The translations under genes and the position numbers were made by a program. The notes under the pieces were generated by a model. The model made no database searches. It saw only the letters and a list, made by a program, of their open reading frames with translations, and was not told the origin of the DNA. 64,000 bases of DNA from Clostridium algidicarnis DSM 15099 (GTDB taxonomy: Bacteria > Bacillota > Clostridia > Clostridiales > Clostridiaceae): the NCBI RefSeq assembly GCF_002934235.1, contig NZ_PTIS01000003.1, forward strand, positions 124,001 through 188,000, given 5' to 3'. This document shows, in pieces, positions 1-9,120 of the stretch (within the stretch, counting starts at the first letter, position 1; the number at the start of each line of letters is the position of its first letter).

Positions 1-1
1 C

Positions 2-1645
2 AAAACAATTGGAGGAACTCTTAATGTTGCTTTAGTTACAAGTACACCTTTTGAAGGGATTTTTAACACCTTTTTATACTCAAATAAGTCAGACTCTGAT
101 ATAATGTCACCAATGCTTGGGGCATTTATGAAATCTGGAGAAAACCATGAAATTGTTGATGGTGGATATTGTGATGTTAAATTTGACAAAGAAGCTAAAA
201 AGGCAACTTATAAAATTAATAAGGACTTAACTTGGAGTGATGGTGTTCCAGTAACCGCAGACGACTTAATATTTGTATATGAATCTGTTGCAAATAAAGA
301 TTACGAAGGAATAAGATTTGATTCAGATTATAGAAATGTTGTAGGTATTGAAGAATACAATAAAGGAACTGCAGAAACTATATCAGGACTTAATAAAATA
401 GATGATAAAACATTAGAAGTATCTTTTAAGAAATATTATCCAGGAATACTCTGGGGTGCAGGCTTAACATTTAATGCAGAGCCCAAGCATTATTTAGGAG
501 ATATTCCAATAAAGGAAATGGAAAGTCATGATAAAGTTAGAGTAAAACCATTATCTTGTGGACCATTTGTGGTTTCTAACATTGTTCCAGGAGAATCTGT
601 TGAATATATACCTAATCCACATTGGTTTGGAGAAAAGCCTAAAGTAGATAAAATTGTTTATAAAAGAACAAGTCCAGATACAATAGTAGAAGCATTAAAA
701 GCTGGAACCTTTGATGTTGTTGATGGTATTACTGTAGATAGCTATAAAGAGTACAAAGATTTAAGTAATATTGAATTACTATCTTCAGTACAAAGATCTT
801 ATGGATATGTAGGATTTAAATTAGGAAAGTGGGATGGCGAAGCTAAAGAAGTAAAAACTGATACTACTAAGAAAATGTCAGATGTTAAATTAAGACAGGC
901 CATTGCTTATGCTATGGATAACAAGGAAGTATGTGAAGTGTTCTACAATGGTTTAAGACTACCTGCTAATTCTGTAATGGATCCAGCACATGCTACTTTT
1001 TGGAATTCAAAGTTAGCTGGATATAATTACGATCCAGAAAAAGCAAAGAAGATGCTTGATGATGCTGGTTATAAAGATGTAGATAATGATGGAATGAGAG
1101 AAGATACAAAAGGAAATAAGCTAAAAATTAATTTTCTTTCCATGTCAGGTGGAGAAATTGCTGAACCATTAGCTCAATTCTATGTTCAAGGTTGGAGAGA
1201 TGTAGGACTTGATGTAAGTCTTCAAAATGGTAGATTAGTAGATATGAATGCATTTTATGATATGGTTCAAAATGATAATGAAGAAATAGATATGTACATG
1301 GGAGGATGGGGTACAGGATCCAATCCAGATCCATCAGGATTATATGGAAGGCAAGCTCAAATGAACTATACAAGATTTGCAACTGAAGAAAATGATAAAT
1401 TACTAGATGCTATTGCTTCAGAAGATGCATTTTCAAAAGATGGAATCAATCAAGAATATTTAGTTAAAGCTTATCACGACTGGCAACAATATATTCATGA
1501 TGAAGTTCCGGTTGCACCTACTAACTTTAGATATGGAATAACAGCAACAAATAAGAGAGTTAACAGCTGGGATTTAAGGACAGTTAGTGATTGGGGATGG
1601 GAGAAAGTTGGATTGTTATCTGATGCTCCTGAAAAAGCAAAATAA
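2..1645 (+). CDS. Oligopeptide ABC transporter substrate-binding protein, OppA/SBP_bac_5 family (5' truncated)
   Basis: The reading frame is open from base 2, so the start and the lipoprotein signal lie outside the window; 547 residues are visible. The visible part begins near the family's N-terminal core (K-T-I-G-G-T-L-N-V) and runs through features typical of family 5 extracellular solute-binding proteins: a D-L-T-W-S-D-G-V-P-V-T-A-D-D segment, G-P-F-V-V, and P-N-P-H-W-F-G. The C-terminus ends in a normal TAA followed by an intrinsic terminator. The protein should sit on the outer face of the membrane and hand oligopeptides to an Opp/Dpp permease, presumably encoded upstream. The family binds peptides, but nickel or sugar ligands are also known, so the ligand is inferred. 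Confidence 0.9.
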   Translation, partial: KTIGGTLNVALVTSTPFEGIFNTFLYSNKSDSDIMSPMLGAFMKSGENHEIVDGGYCDVKFDKEAKKATYKINKDLTWSDGVPVTADDLIFVYESVANKDYEGIRFDSDYRNVVGIEEYNKGTAETISGLNKIDDKTLEVSFKKYYPGILWGAGLTFNAEPKHYLGDIPIKEMESHDKVRVKPLSCGPFVVSNIVPGESVEYIPNPHWFGEKPKVDKIVYKRTSPDTIVEALKAGTFDVVDGITVDSYKEYKDLSNIELLSSVQRSYGYVGFKLGKWDGEAKEVKTDTTKKMSDVKLRQAIAYAMDNKEVCEVFYNGLRLPANSVMDPAHATFWNSKLAGYNYDPEKAKKMLDDAGYKDVDNDGMREDTKGNKLKINFLSMSGGEIAEPLAQFYVQGWRDVGLDVSLQNGRLVDMNAFYDMVQNDNEEIDMYMGGWGTGSNPDPSGLYGRQAQMNYTRFATEENDKLLDAIASEDAFSKDGINQEYLVKAYHDWQQYIHDEVPVAPTNFRYGITATNKRVNSWDLRTVSDWGWEKVGLLSDAPEKAK

Positions 1646-1677
1646 TAAAAAGTAAATTAAAGACACAAAATAATGTT

Positions 1678-1718
1678 AAAAAGGTTGTCTCAAAGGAAAG
1701 GTTGAGGCAACCTTTTTT
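1678..1718 (+). terminator. Intrinsic terminator after the oppA-like gene
   Basis: The arm AAAAGGTTG followed by TCTCA pairs with TGAGG and CAACCTTTT across a short loop, then a T-run follows. It lies 35 bases after the stop codon. Confidence 0.85.
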
Positions 1719-1791
1719 ATATATAAAATAAGATGTTATTTAAGAAACTTAAATTTTAAATATAGAATTTATAAAAGTGTAGATATTTAAG

Positions 1792-1820
1792 TTGAATAAT
1801 TACATATATTTTGATAAAAT
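1792..1820 (+). promoter_or_regulatory. Sigma-A-type promoter for yhaO/yhaN
   Basis: TTGAAT at 1792-1797 and TAAAAT at 1815-1820 are separated by 17 bases. A TG one base before the -10 box (1812-1813) makes it an extended -10 element. The SD and start of the nuclease gene follow 28-43 bases downstream. Confidence 0.6.
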
Positions 1821-1862
1821 TAAGCTATTAGAGAACTAAAGTTCGATAGGAGGAGTTTGATT

Positions 1863-2999
1863 TTGAAGGATATAAAAATATTGCATTGTAGCGATTTACA
1901 TTTCGACACTCCTTTTAGTGAGTTAGATAAAGATTTTGCAGAAAAAAGACGTGAGGATTTAAGAGAGACTTTTGGAAATATAGTTAACCTGGCAAAAAAG
2001 GAAGAGGTAGATGTACTCTTAATATGTGGAGATTTATTTGACAATCAAAGGGTTATGAGGACTACTTTAGATTATATAAGAAGAAAGCTAGAAGAAATAC
2101 CAGAAATCAGTGTATTTATAGCTCCTGGTAATCATGATCCATATAATGAAAAGACATTTTATACTATGATAGATTGGCCTTTAAATGTTCATATATTTAA
2201 ATCAGATATGGAGGCTGTATACATAGAGGATAAAAATATAACAGTCTATGGACAAGGATTTTCAGAGTATTATGAAAGAGAGTCATTTCTTAAGGAATTT
2301 TCCAGTAAGTTTAAAATTAATGAAAAACATATAAATATAATGGCTTTACATGGAGATATAAGCGATAGAGGCAAGACAAATGAGTATAATCCAATTACAC
2401 CTTACGAAATAGGGGAGAGTAACATGGATTATATTGCATTAGGGCATAGACATAGTTTTTCCGGTATAAAAAAAGAAAAGAATACTCGCTATTCTTATTG
2501 TGGAAATCCAGAAGGAAGAGCCTTTGATGAAAAAGGCGAGAAAGGTGTAGTATTAGGATCTATATCTAAAGACAATGTAGATTTAAATTTCATACCTATA
2601 TGCAAAAGAAAATACGAAGAGGTATCTTTAAATATAGAGAATGCATTAACCTATGAAGACATAAGTAATAATATTATATCTTCAATACCAAAAGATAGTA
2701 GACACAAAGATATATATAAGGTAATTCTTTTAGGAGAGGTTAAAGAGGACTTTTCTATAAATTTAGAAGTATTAAAAGAAAAGCTTTCAAAACATTTTTA
2801 TTATATGAAATTGAAAGATTCTACAGAGATTAAATTGGATTATAATATTATTTCTAAAGAATTCACTTTAAAAGGCCTTTATACTAAAAAGATGTTAGAA
2901 AAAATAAAAAAAGCAGAAAAAGATGAGGACAAAAGGCTGCTAAAAGAAGCACTAAAAGCAGGAATACAATGTTTAAGCAACAAGGAGTTGATCCTTTAA
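1863..2999 (+). CDS. DNA repair nuclease, Mre11/SbcD-like metallophosphoesterase (YhaO type)
   Basis: The product is 378 residues if translation begins at TTG 1863. That codon sits 7 bases after AGGAGGAG (1848-1855); the in-frame TTG at 1857 is too close to the SD. All metallophosphoesterase motifs are present in order: D11-x-H13, G-D-L-F-D near 56-60, G-N-H-D near 89-92, L-H-G-D near 162-165 and G-H-R-H near 194-197. These residues bind the two metals of Mre11/SbcD nucleases. The next gene overlaps by one base and encodes a Rad50-like ATPase, so the two should form a nuclease-ATPase complex acting on DNA ends, like B. subtilis YhaO/YhaN. The repair role is inferred from family and context. 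Confidence 0.9.
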   Translation: MKDIKILHCSDLHFDTPFSELDKDFAEKRREDLRETFGNIVNLAKKEEVDVLLICGDLFDNQRVMRTTLDYIRRKLEEIPEISVFIAPGNHDPYNEKTFYTMIDWPLNVHIFKSDMEAVYIEDKNITVYGQGFSEYYERESFLKEFSSKFKINEKHINIMALHGDISDRGKTNEYNPITPYEIGESNMDYIALGHRHSFSGIKKEKNTRYSYCGNPEGRAFDEKGEKGVVLGSISKDNVDLNFIPICKRKYEEVSLNIENALTYEDISNNIISSIPKDSRHKDIYKVILLGEVKEDFSINLEVLKEKLSKHFYYMKLKDSTEIKLDYNIISKEFTLKGLYTKKMLEKIKKAEKDEDKRLLKEALKAGIQCLSNKELIL

Positions 3000-5773
3000 T
3001 GATAATAAAAAAGCTCAATATAATTAGCTTTGGCAAGCTTAAAAATAAAAGTATAGAATTAAAAGATGGTATAAATATAATATATGGTAGAAATGAAGCG
3101 GGTAAAAGTACAATACAAAGCTTTATAAAAGCAATGCTTTATGGTATGAATTCTCAAAAGAAGTCTATTAGAGAAAACGGAAGAAAAAGATATATGCCAT
3201 GGAGTGGGGAGAGGGCACAAGGTGAACTTATTTATGAGGATGATGGTGGAAATGGATATATAATAAGAAGAAGCTTTGGAAACACAAAAAAAGAAGATCA
3301 AGGAGAAATAATTCACTTTATAAGTGGGGAAAAGTTAAGAGCCATAAATGTAATAGAACCCGGAAAGGAAATTCTAGGATTAAATGAAGAGGGCTTTAAT
3401 AAGACATTATTCATAGAGCAATTAGGCCTTGAAATAAACAAAGGGAAAGAAGACGAGATACTAGAAAAGCTTACTAATCTTGCTGAAAGTGGAGATGAGG
3501 ATAGATCTTATGAAAAGGCCATTAAAACTTTAGAAGAGGCTAAAAAGATTATTACGACTCCAAGGAAAAGTGGTAAATTAGATGAGCTAAGGCTAAAACT
3601 TATAAGTTTAAATACTGAATACAAAGAAAGTCTTAGACTTAGTGATGAAAATATCGAAGAACAAATTGAGTTAAATAATCTAAAAGATAAGAGAACTTAT
3701 TTAAGAGCTAATATTGAAAAGTTAGAATTGTATAAAAAACATATAAAAAGAATAAAATTATATAAAGAATATGGAGAAATATTAGAATATTTAAAAAAAA
3801 GTAATGAATTAAATGAAAAAATAGAAGAAGTGGAAGAAGGTTTAGTAAGTGATGAAGGAAGTATAGATAATCAATTTATTTCTTCATTAAAAGAAGAGTA
3901 TAGGGCATATAAGCAACTAAAAGATATAGAAATGGAAAGGTTGGAAAACAAGGACGTAATAAGCAATTCTTTAAAAGTTAAGGAAGATGAGTTTTGTGAA
4001 TATGAAAAGTTTAATAATTTAGATGAAGATGTAGAAAGAAAGGTTATTTCTTTATGCCTAGAAAAGAAAAATTTAGAAGAAAAAATAAAGAAGATAGAGA
4101 TTATAGATTGTGAGATTGAGGACCTTAATAAAGACTTAGAAAAGTTAAAGTATAAACATGAAAAGATATCCTATATGAGTGATATTAACAGTAAAATTCA
4201 AGGCGTTTTTTATGATTATGAAAACAAATTAAAAGAATTAAAGTATAAAATAAGTAAAGATAACATAGATTTTGAAATTTTAGATAAGAAACAAGTTTAT
4301 AAAAACAAGAAGATATTAAATTTTATATTAAGTATTTCTTTTTTTATAATAATCTTATTACTTTCATTTATTAAGGGTTTTGGGATTTATAAAGTAAACT
4401 TAATATATGTACCTATAATTATATTATTTATAGCACTTATAATTTCAGTTAAAAGGTATAAAAATCAGAGTAAAACTTTGCATAATATAGAAAAAGAGGA
4501 ATTATTATATGGAGACATTTCTAATCTTAAAAATTCAATAATAACTATAGAAGAAGATTTAAAAAGATACTATAAATTATCTGGATCGAAGGATCATGAA
4601 GATTTCTTAATTAAGATAAAAGATTATAATGATAATAAAGAAAAGATAGATAAGATAACAATAAAAATAGAAGAAAAACTATTAAGTAGATCAAATTATA
4701 GCTTAGAGGTACTAGAAGAAGAGTATGAAAATATATGTAGATATATAGATTTTATACTAGAAGATACAAATAGTTATGACATAGAAGATTTTTTAGATAG
4801 ATATAAAATTTTTAAAGAAATAAATAAAAACATAGATATTTTAAAATCTGAGGTAAGGGTAGAGGCTTTATCATTAGAACATATTAGCGAAGAAATAAGT
4901 ATAAAAGAAAAGAATATAAAAAACACTATGGATAAAATAAACAAATCGCATATTAATATAGAATCTATTCCAACTGAAATAGAAAAACTTGAAGAAAAGT
5001 TAAAAGAAAAACAAGAAATAGAGGGTAGATTAAAAAGTATTGAAAGTAATTATGAACTTTTACTAAAAGATAGAGATTTAGAAAAAATGAAGGAAGAAAT
5101 AGGCGATATAATAAATGAAGATATAGAAGAAAACTTTAAAAATGAAGAGGATTTAGATGATGCAATTAGAGAAAAAAATAAAGAACTTTTATACACAGAA
5201 AAAAGGTTAAGAGACGTAAAAAATTCCATAGACAATAAATTTATAGGTAAAAGAACAATTATAGAAATAGAAGAAGAAATAGATGCTATAAAAATTGAAA
5301 TAGAGTTACTTGAATATAGACTTCAATATATAAACATTGCTTATGACACATTAATAGAATGTTTTAAAGAACTTCAAAGAGATTTTGGACCAATACTTAA
5401 TGAAAAGGTAAGTAAGGTATTTTCTTCAATAGTAATAGATAATTATGAAGAAGTTAAGGTATCGGAAGATTATGGGCTAAAGGTTAGAGACAAAGGTAGA
5501 AATGATATTATAGAGGCGGAGTATTTAAGTAATGGTACTGTAGATCAGATTTATTTTTCTTTAAGAATGGCATTTATAGATTTAATATTTGATAGAGAAG
5601 AAATAGTTCCTATTTTCTTAGATGAAGCTTTTATGCAATATGATGATGAAAGACTTTTAAAGGCATTAGAATACATTAAAACTATAGACAAAAATAGGCA
5701 AATCATAATATTTACCTGTCAAAAAAGAGAGGTAGATATATTAAAAAAAGATTCTAATATAGTATACCTTTAA
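2999..5773 (+). CDS. Rad50/SbcC-like coiled-coil ATPase (YhaN type)
   Basis: The ATG at 2999 overlaps the TAA of the nuclease gene (taATG), with AAGGAG about 12 bases upstream, giving 924 residues. An upstream in-frame start at 2969 lies inside the nuclease gene and is less likely. Walker A is G-R-N-E-A-G-K-S-T at residues 30-38. A long Lys/Glu-rich coiled coil fills the centre. The signature-like L-S-N-G-T is near 842 and Walker B (P-I-F-L-D-E-A-F) near 870. Two hydrophobic segments at about 440-460 and 467-488 interrupt the coiled coil and could anchor the protein in the membrane. That distinguishes it from soluble SbcC and fits YhaN as I recall it. Confidence 0.88.
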   Translation: MIIKKLNIISFGKLKNKSIELKDGINIIYGRNEAGKSTIQSFIKAMLYGMNSQKKSIRENGRKRYMPWSGERAQGELIYEDDGGNGYIIRRSFGNTKKEDQGEIIHFISGEKLRAINVIEPGKEILGLNEEGFNKTLFIEQLGLEINKGKEDEILEKLTNLAESGDEDRSYEKAIKTLEEAKKIITTPRKSGKLDELRLKLISLNTEYKESLRLSDENIEEQIELNNLKDKRTYLRANIEKLELYKKHIKRIKLYKEYGEILEYLKKSNELNEKIEEVEEGLVSDEGSIDNQFISSLKEEYRAYKQLKDIEMERLENKDVISNSLKVKEDEFCEYEKFNNLDEDVERKVISLCLEKKNLEEKIKKIEIIDCEIEDLNKDLEKLKYKHEKISYMSDINSKIQGVFYDYENKLKELKYKISKDNIDFEILDKKQVYKNKKILNFILSISFFIIILLLSFIKGFGIYKVNLIYVPIIILFIALIISVKRYKNQSKTLHNIEKEELLYGDISNLKNSIITIEEDLKRYYKLSGSKDHEDFLIKIKDYNDNKEKIDKITIKIEEKLLSRSNYSLEVLEEEYENICRYIDFILEDTNSYDIEDFLDRYKIFKEINKNIDILKSEVRVEALSLEHISEEISIKEKNIKNTMDKINKSHINIESIPTEIEKLEEKLKEKQEIEGRLKSIESNYELLLKDRDLEKMKEEIGDIINEDIEENFKNEEDLDDAIREKNKELLYTEKRLRDVKNSIDNKFIGKRTIIEIEEEIDAIKIEIELLEYRLQYINIAYDTLIECFKELQRDFGPILNEKVSKVFSSIVIDNYEEVKVSEDYGLKVRDKGRNDIIEAEYLSNGTVDQIYFSLRMAFIDLIFDREEIVPIFLDEAFMQYDDERLLKALEYIKTIDKNRQIIIFTCQKREVDILKKDSNIVYL

Positions 5774-5835
5774 TTAATTAATGACTGATTTTCAATATAA
5801 ATCTAGTCTTGTAATTTTAAAATAATGACAAGGTA

Positions 5836-5844
5836 TGTTATACT
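5836..5844 (+). promoter_or_regulatory. Extended -10 promoter element for the PII-like gene
   Basis: TG at 5836-5837 is followed after one base by TATACT (5839-5844), about 37 bases before the start codon. No good -35 box is visible, as is common for extended -10 promoters. Confidence 0.4.
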
Positions 5845-5880
5845 ATATAAGTAAACTTTAAAATTTAAGGAGATGGTATT

Positions 5881-6234
5881 TTGCAAGTTTTGTTTTTAGT
5901 TCTTAATAAAATAGATTGTTTAGAAGGCATACTTGAAAACTTTGCTCGTGAGGGCATTAAAGGAGCTACAGTAATTGAGAGCACAGGTATGGCTAGGATA
6001 TTGAATGATGTAGGGAATGATGTACCGATATTTGGATCTATACGGATGATTATGAATGAAAAGTATCCTTTTAATAAAACTATTTTTGTAGTGATTGAGG
6101 ATCATCAATTAGATACAGCGGTATCTTGTATAAAAAAAGAAACAGGAGAATTATCTAAGCCAGATGTAGGAATAATATTTACTGTTCCTGTAGGTTACGT
6201 AGAGGGAATAAACGTTGGGAGAAAACCAGAATAG
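5881..6234 (+). CDS. PII-like signalling protein paired with a cation:proton antiporter
   Basis: The product has 117 residues and starts at TTG 5881, preceded by AAGGAGAT. Its length and layout match the PII superfamily ferredoxin-like fold. A segment G-I-K-G-A-T-V-I-E-S-T-G resembles the start of the PII T-loop region, and the C-terminal V-G-I-I-F-T-V-P-V-G resembles the conserved end of the PII core. The classical T-loop Tyr is not evident. The TAG stop touches the ATG of the antiporter gene with no base between, so the genes are almost certainly translationally coupled. I infer that it controls the antiporter in response to a nucleotide or other ligand. Such PII-like partners are known for other membrane transporters. 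Confidence 0.7.
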   Translation: MQVLFLVLNKIDCLEGILENFAREGIKGATVIESTGMARILNDVGNDVPIFGSIRMIMNEKYPFNKTIFVVIEDHQLDTAVSCIKKETGELSKPDVGIIFTVPVGYVEGINVGRKPE

Positions 6235-7404
6235 ATGAGTAGTTTATATTATATATCTATTGTCATTTTCTCAGGTATGCTTTGTGCAAAATTACTTTCT
6301 AAAATAAAACTTCCAAACGTAACTGGATATTTAATTGCAGGTGTAATAATAGGACCTTATGTACTTAACATTGTGCCTTTAGACGCAGTAAAATCTTTAG
6401 GCATATTATCGGATGCTGCCTTAGGGTTTATTGCTTATGGAATAGGTAGCGAATTTTTAATAAAAAGTATAAAGAAAACAGGAAAAACTGTTATAATGAT
6501 AACAGTTTTTGAAGCGTTAGGAGCAGTGCTTTTGGTGGATTTAGCTATGATATTTATATTTAAGCAACCACTGCCATTTAGTCTTACTCTAGGTGCAATA
6601 GCAGCAGCAACAGCACCAGCAGCAACTATATTAGTTATAAGACAATATAAAGCCAAGGGAGATTTCACAACTACGCTTTTACAGGTGGTAGCTATGGATG
6701 ATGCTGTGGGTATAATTGCTTTTGGAATTTCACTTGCAGTAGCTCAATCATTAATAGGTGGATCAACTACTTCTCTAGCTATGTCTATAATGAAGCCAAT
6801 AATTGAAATATTGCTTTCTATAGTTATAGGAATTATACTAGGAGCTATATTTTCATATATAGGTAAAAGAGTAAGAGGTGAAAATGAATTATTATCTTTA
6901 ACTCTAGCATTTATATTTTTTGCTATAGGAATTTCTCTAAAATTCAATGTATCTACTCTTCTTACTTGTATGATGCTAGGAGCAACTATAACAAACTTAA
7001 GTAGTAATAGCAGTAGATTTTTAAGTATTGCAGATAGGTTCACACCACCTTTATTTATAGCATTCTTTACTATAGCAGGTTTAGAATTAAATATTTCAGT
7101 AATAAAAAGTGTGGGTGTTATAGGACTTGGATACATGGTATTTAGAGTTATTGGTAAAATGCTTGGAGTATATGTAGCTGCTAGTATAACAAAAGCAGAA
7201 GAAAATGTAAGAAAATATTTAGGCCTCGCTTTGATTCCTCAAGCTGGTGTAGCTATAGGCTTATCATTGCTTGCAGAAAAGTCACTACCACCTGAATATG
7301 GGCAGCCTATACGGACAATAGTATTAGCAGGAACTGTTATATATGAACTTATAGGACCCCTTGCATCTAAATATGCTTTGATAAAAGCAGGAGATATCAA
7401 GTAA
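6235..7404 (+). CDS. Cation:proton antiporter, CPA2 (KefB/Na+/H+ exchanger) family membrane domain
   Basis: The product is 389 residues and almost wholly hydrophobic, with about a dozen membrane segments. It contains the K-L-P-N-V-T-G-Y-L-I-A-G-V-I-I-G-P segment typical of CPA2 exchangers, and a Q-V-V-A-M-D-D-A motif with the paired acidic residues used for ion exchange. It ends soon after the last membrane segment and carries no cytoplasmic TrkA-N/RCK domain, which often gates KefB-like proteins. The directly adjacent PII-like protein could take that regulatory place. Substrate (Na+ or K+) cannot be told from sequence. A terminator follows at 7455. Confidence 0.88.
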   Translation: MSSLYYISIVIFSGMLCAKLLSKIKLPNVTGYLIAGVIIGPYVLNIVPLDAVKSLGILSDAALGFIAYGIGSEFLIKSIKKTGKTVIMITVFEALGAVLLVDLAMIFIFKQPLPFSLTLGAIAAATAPAATILVIRQYKAKGDFTTTLLQVVAMDDAVGIIAFGISLAVAQSLIGGSTTSLAMSIMKPIIEILLSIVIGIILGAIFSYIGKRVRGENELLSLTLAFIFFAIGISLKFNVSTLLTCMMLGATITNLSSNSSRFLSIADRFTPPLFIAFFTIAGLELNISVIKSVGVIGLGYMVFRVIGKMLGVYVAASITKAEENVRKYLGLALIPQAGVAIGLSLLAEKSLPPEYGQPIRTIVLAGTVIYELIGPLASKYALIKAGDIK

Positions 7405-7454
7405 AGATAACAATAAAGGATAATTATTCATTTACATCTTTAAGTAATAAATAT

Positions 7455-7490
7455 TTTTTAGAAGGCACCTTTAAATCGTGCCTTCTTTTT
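7455..7490 (+). terminator. Intrinsic terminator after the antiporter gene
   Basis: AGAAGGCAC at 7460-7468 pairs with GTGCCTTCT at 7478-7486 and is followed by a T-run. Confidence 0.88.
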
Positions 7491-7527
7491 AATAGTAAGT
7501 AATTTTAAATAAAGTTATAACAAGTTA

Positions 7528-7555
7528 TTGATAATTATATATTTAACCTTATACT
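7528..7555 (+). promoter_or_regulatory. Sigma-A-type promoter for the aminotransferase gene
   Basis: TTGATA at 7528-7533 and TATACT at 7550-7555 have a 16-base spacer. The leader to the start codon is about 110 bases, and I see no riboswitch motif in it. Confidence 0.5.
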
Positions 7556-7668
7556 TAAATTATAACAAATTTTCATATAAATATTAAAAGTGAAAGATAA
7601 AGAATATAAAAAAGGGAGTATTTTTAGAAAGAGAAAGATTTATAAATTTAAGCTAAGGAGTGAGGAGA

Positions 7669-8844
7669 ATGCAATATAATTTTGATGAAATAGTTAATAG
7701 AAGAGGAACTACTTGCGTAAAGTGGGATAAAAGTATGATGGATTTTGGAGAAAGTACCATACCTATGTGGGTAGCAGATATGGATTTTCCAGCACCCATT
7801 GAAGTACAAGAAGCTATTAAGAAGAGAAGTGAACAATCAATATTTGGGTACACATATATTAAAGATGAGGTATATGATGTTGTAGTAAGTAGCCTTAAAG
7901 AAAATCATGGATGGGATATAAAAAAAGAGTGGATAGTGTTTCTTCCGGGTGTAGTAGATGGTATTGCTACATCATTAAATGTTTTTACGGAAAAAACTGA
8001 TAGCGTAGTCATACAACCGCCTGTTTATCCACGATTTTATTCCGTCGCTAATGCGATGGGAAGAAACCTTCTCTTAAATAATCTTAAACTTACAGATGAA
8101 GGTTATAAAATGGACTTACAAAATTTACAAAGCACAGTAGAAACAGAAAAACCAAAGTTGATGATTCTTTGTAATCCTCACAATCCAATAGGGAGAGTTT
8201 GGACCAAAGAAGAGTTAAAAGCTTTAGGAGAAATATGTGTGAAAAATACAGTTATCATTATATCAGACGAAATTCATTCTGATATAGTTTATAAGGGATT
8301 TAAGCATATTCCTGTTGCATCTATATGTAAAGAATTTGAACAAAATTCTATAACCTTGATGGCCCCTAGTAAAACTTTTAATGTGGCGGGTCTAGGCCAG
8401 GCCTTTGCTATAATACCAAACAAAGATTTAAGAAATACATTTACAACTGGAAGGGAAGGGTATAGCTGGGGCAATATATTTGGAATAACTTCTTTTGAGG
8501 TTTGTTATAAATATGGAGAAAGATATAAAGAAGAATTATTAGAGTATTTAGAGGTGAATATAAAATTCGTTGAAAAGTATTTAAAAGAACAATTACCAAA
8601 TATAAAAATGCATAAACCAGAAGGTACATATTTATTGTGGCTAGATATGAGGAAACTTGGGATGAACAAGACTCAATTAGATGATTTTATAAGAGAAAAG
8701 GTAAAAGTAAGATTTAATGATGGATATTCTTTTGGAAAAGTAGGAGAAGGGTTTATGAGGATGAATATAGGGTGTCCTAGAACTTATATAAAAGAAGCTT
8801 TAGACAGATTAAAAAATGCTGTTAATAATTTGAAAATTAAGTAA
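7669..8844 (+). CDS. PLP-dependent aminotransferase class I/II, MalY/PatB type (probable C-S beta-lyase)
   Basis: The product has 391 residues from ATG 7669, 8 bases after AAGGAG (7655-7660); the in-frame GTG at 7660 overlaps the SD and is rejected. The N-terminal N-R-R-G-T-x-C-V-K-W-D and M-W-V-A-D-M-D-F segments are hallmarks of the MalY/PatB branch. The PLP-binding lysine is in A-P-S-K-T-F-N-V-A-G near residue 235, and L-C-N-P-H-N-P-I-G-R-V binds the cofactor. Members cleave cystathionine or other cysteine S-conjugates to pyruvate, ammonia and a thiol. It is monocistronic, with a terminator directly after it. Whether it acts mainly in methionine synthesis or sulfur catabolism is open. Confidence 0.88.
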   Translation: MQYNFDEIVNRRGTTCVKWDKSMMDFGESTIPMWVADMDFPAPIEVQEAIKKRSEQSIFGYTYIKDEVYDVVVSSLKENHGWDIKKEWIVFLPGVVDGIATSLNVFTEKTDSVVIQPPVYPRFYSVANAMGRNLLLNNLKLTDEGYKMDLQNLQSTVETEKPKLMILCNPHNPIGRVWTKEELKALGEICVKNTVIIISDEIHSDIVYKGFKHIPVASICKEFEQNSITLMAPSKTFNVAGLGQAFAIIPNKDLRNTFTTGREGYSWGNIFGITSFEVCYKYGERYKEELLEYLEVNIKFVEKYLKEQLPNIKMHKPEGTYLLWLDMRKLGMNKTQLDDFIREKVKVRFNDGYSFGKVGEGFMRMNIGCPRTYIKEALDRLKNAVNNLKIK

Positions 8845-8856
8845 TTAATCAAAGAT

Positions 8857-8900
8857 TATGCCTTATTTATAATAACGTAAATTATAAATAGGGCATTTTT
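8857..8900 (+). terminator. Intrinsic terminator after the aminotransferase gene
   Basis: ATGCC plus TTATTTATAAT pairs with ATTATAAATA and GGGCAT, followed by a run of T. Confidence 0.75.
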
Positions 8901-8913
8901 ATTTAGAAATTTG

Positions 8914-8940
8914 TAAAGTAATGAAACAATTTGACGATAA
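8914..8940 (+). promoter_or_regulatory. Sigma-28 (SigD/FliA)-like promoter upstream of the broken chemotaxis receptor
   Basis: TAAA at 8914-8917 is followed after 15 bases by GACGATAA at 8933-8940. The motility sigma factor consensus is TAAA-N15-GCCGATAA, so only one base differs. The position ahead of a chemotaxis receptor fits. A terminator at 9008-9061 lies between this promoter and the gene. Confidence 0.55.
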
Positions 8941-9007
8941 TATAATGTATGTTATTTAAATGTTATTTAAAAGATTTAATTTAATTAAGAAGTTAATAAA
9001 ATTAAAA

Positions 9008-9061
9008 AGATAAGTGTATTAAAAGATTGAGAAAAGAATATCTTAATGCACTTATTTTTAA
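9008..9061 (+). terminator. Intrinsic terminator inside the leader of the chemotaxis receptor gene
   Basis: ATAAGTGTATTAA-A-AGAT pairs with ATCT-TAATGCACTTAT, with one G-U pair and one bulge, and is followed by ATTTTTA. It ends about 60 bases before the receptor start codon, and no gene lies between it and the previous terminator. Confidence 0.65.
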
Positions 9062-9120
9062 TAGACTTAAATAATAATGTTATATAACTTCAACTAAAAA
9101 ATATTTTGGGAGTGACTGGA

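Noticed and set aside
6744-7136. 130-codon open frame on the minus strand
   Set aside because: It is antisense to the conserved antiporter gene, with no SD or recognisable domain.
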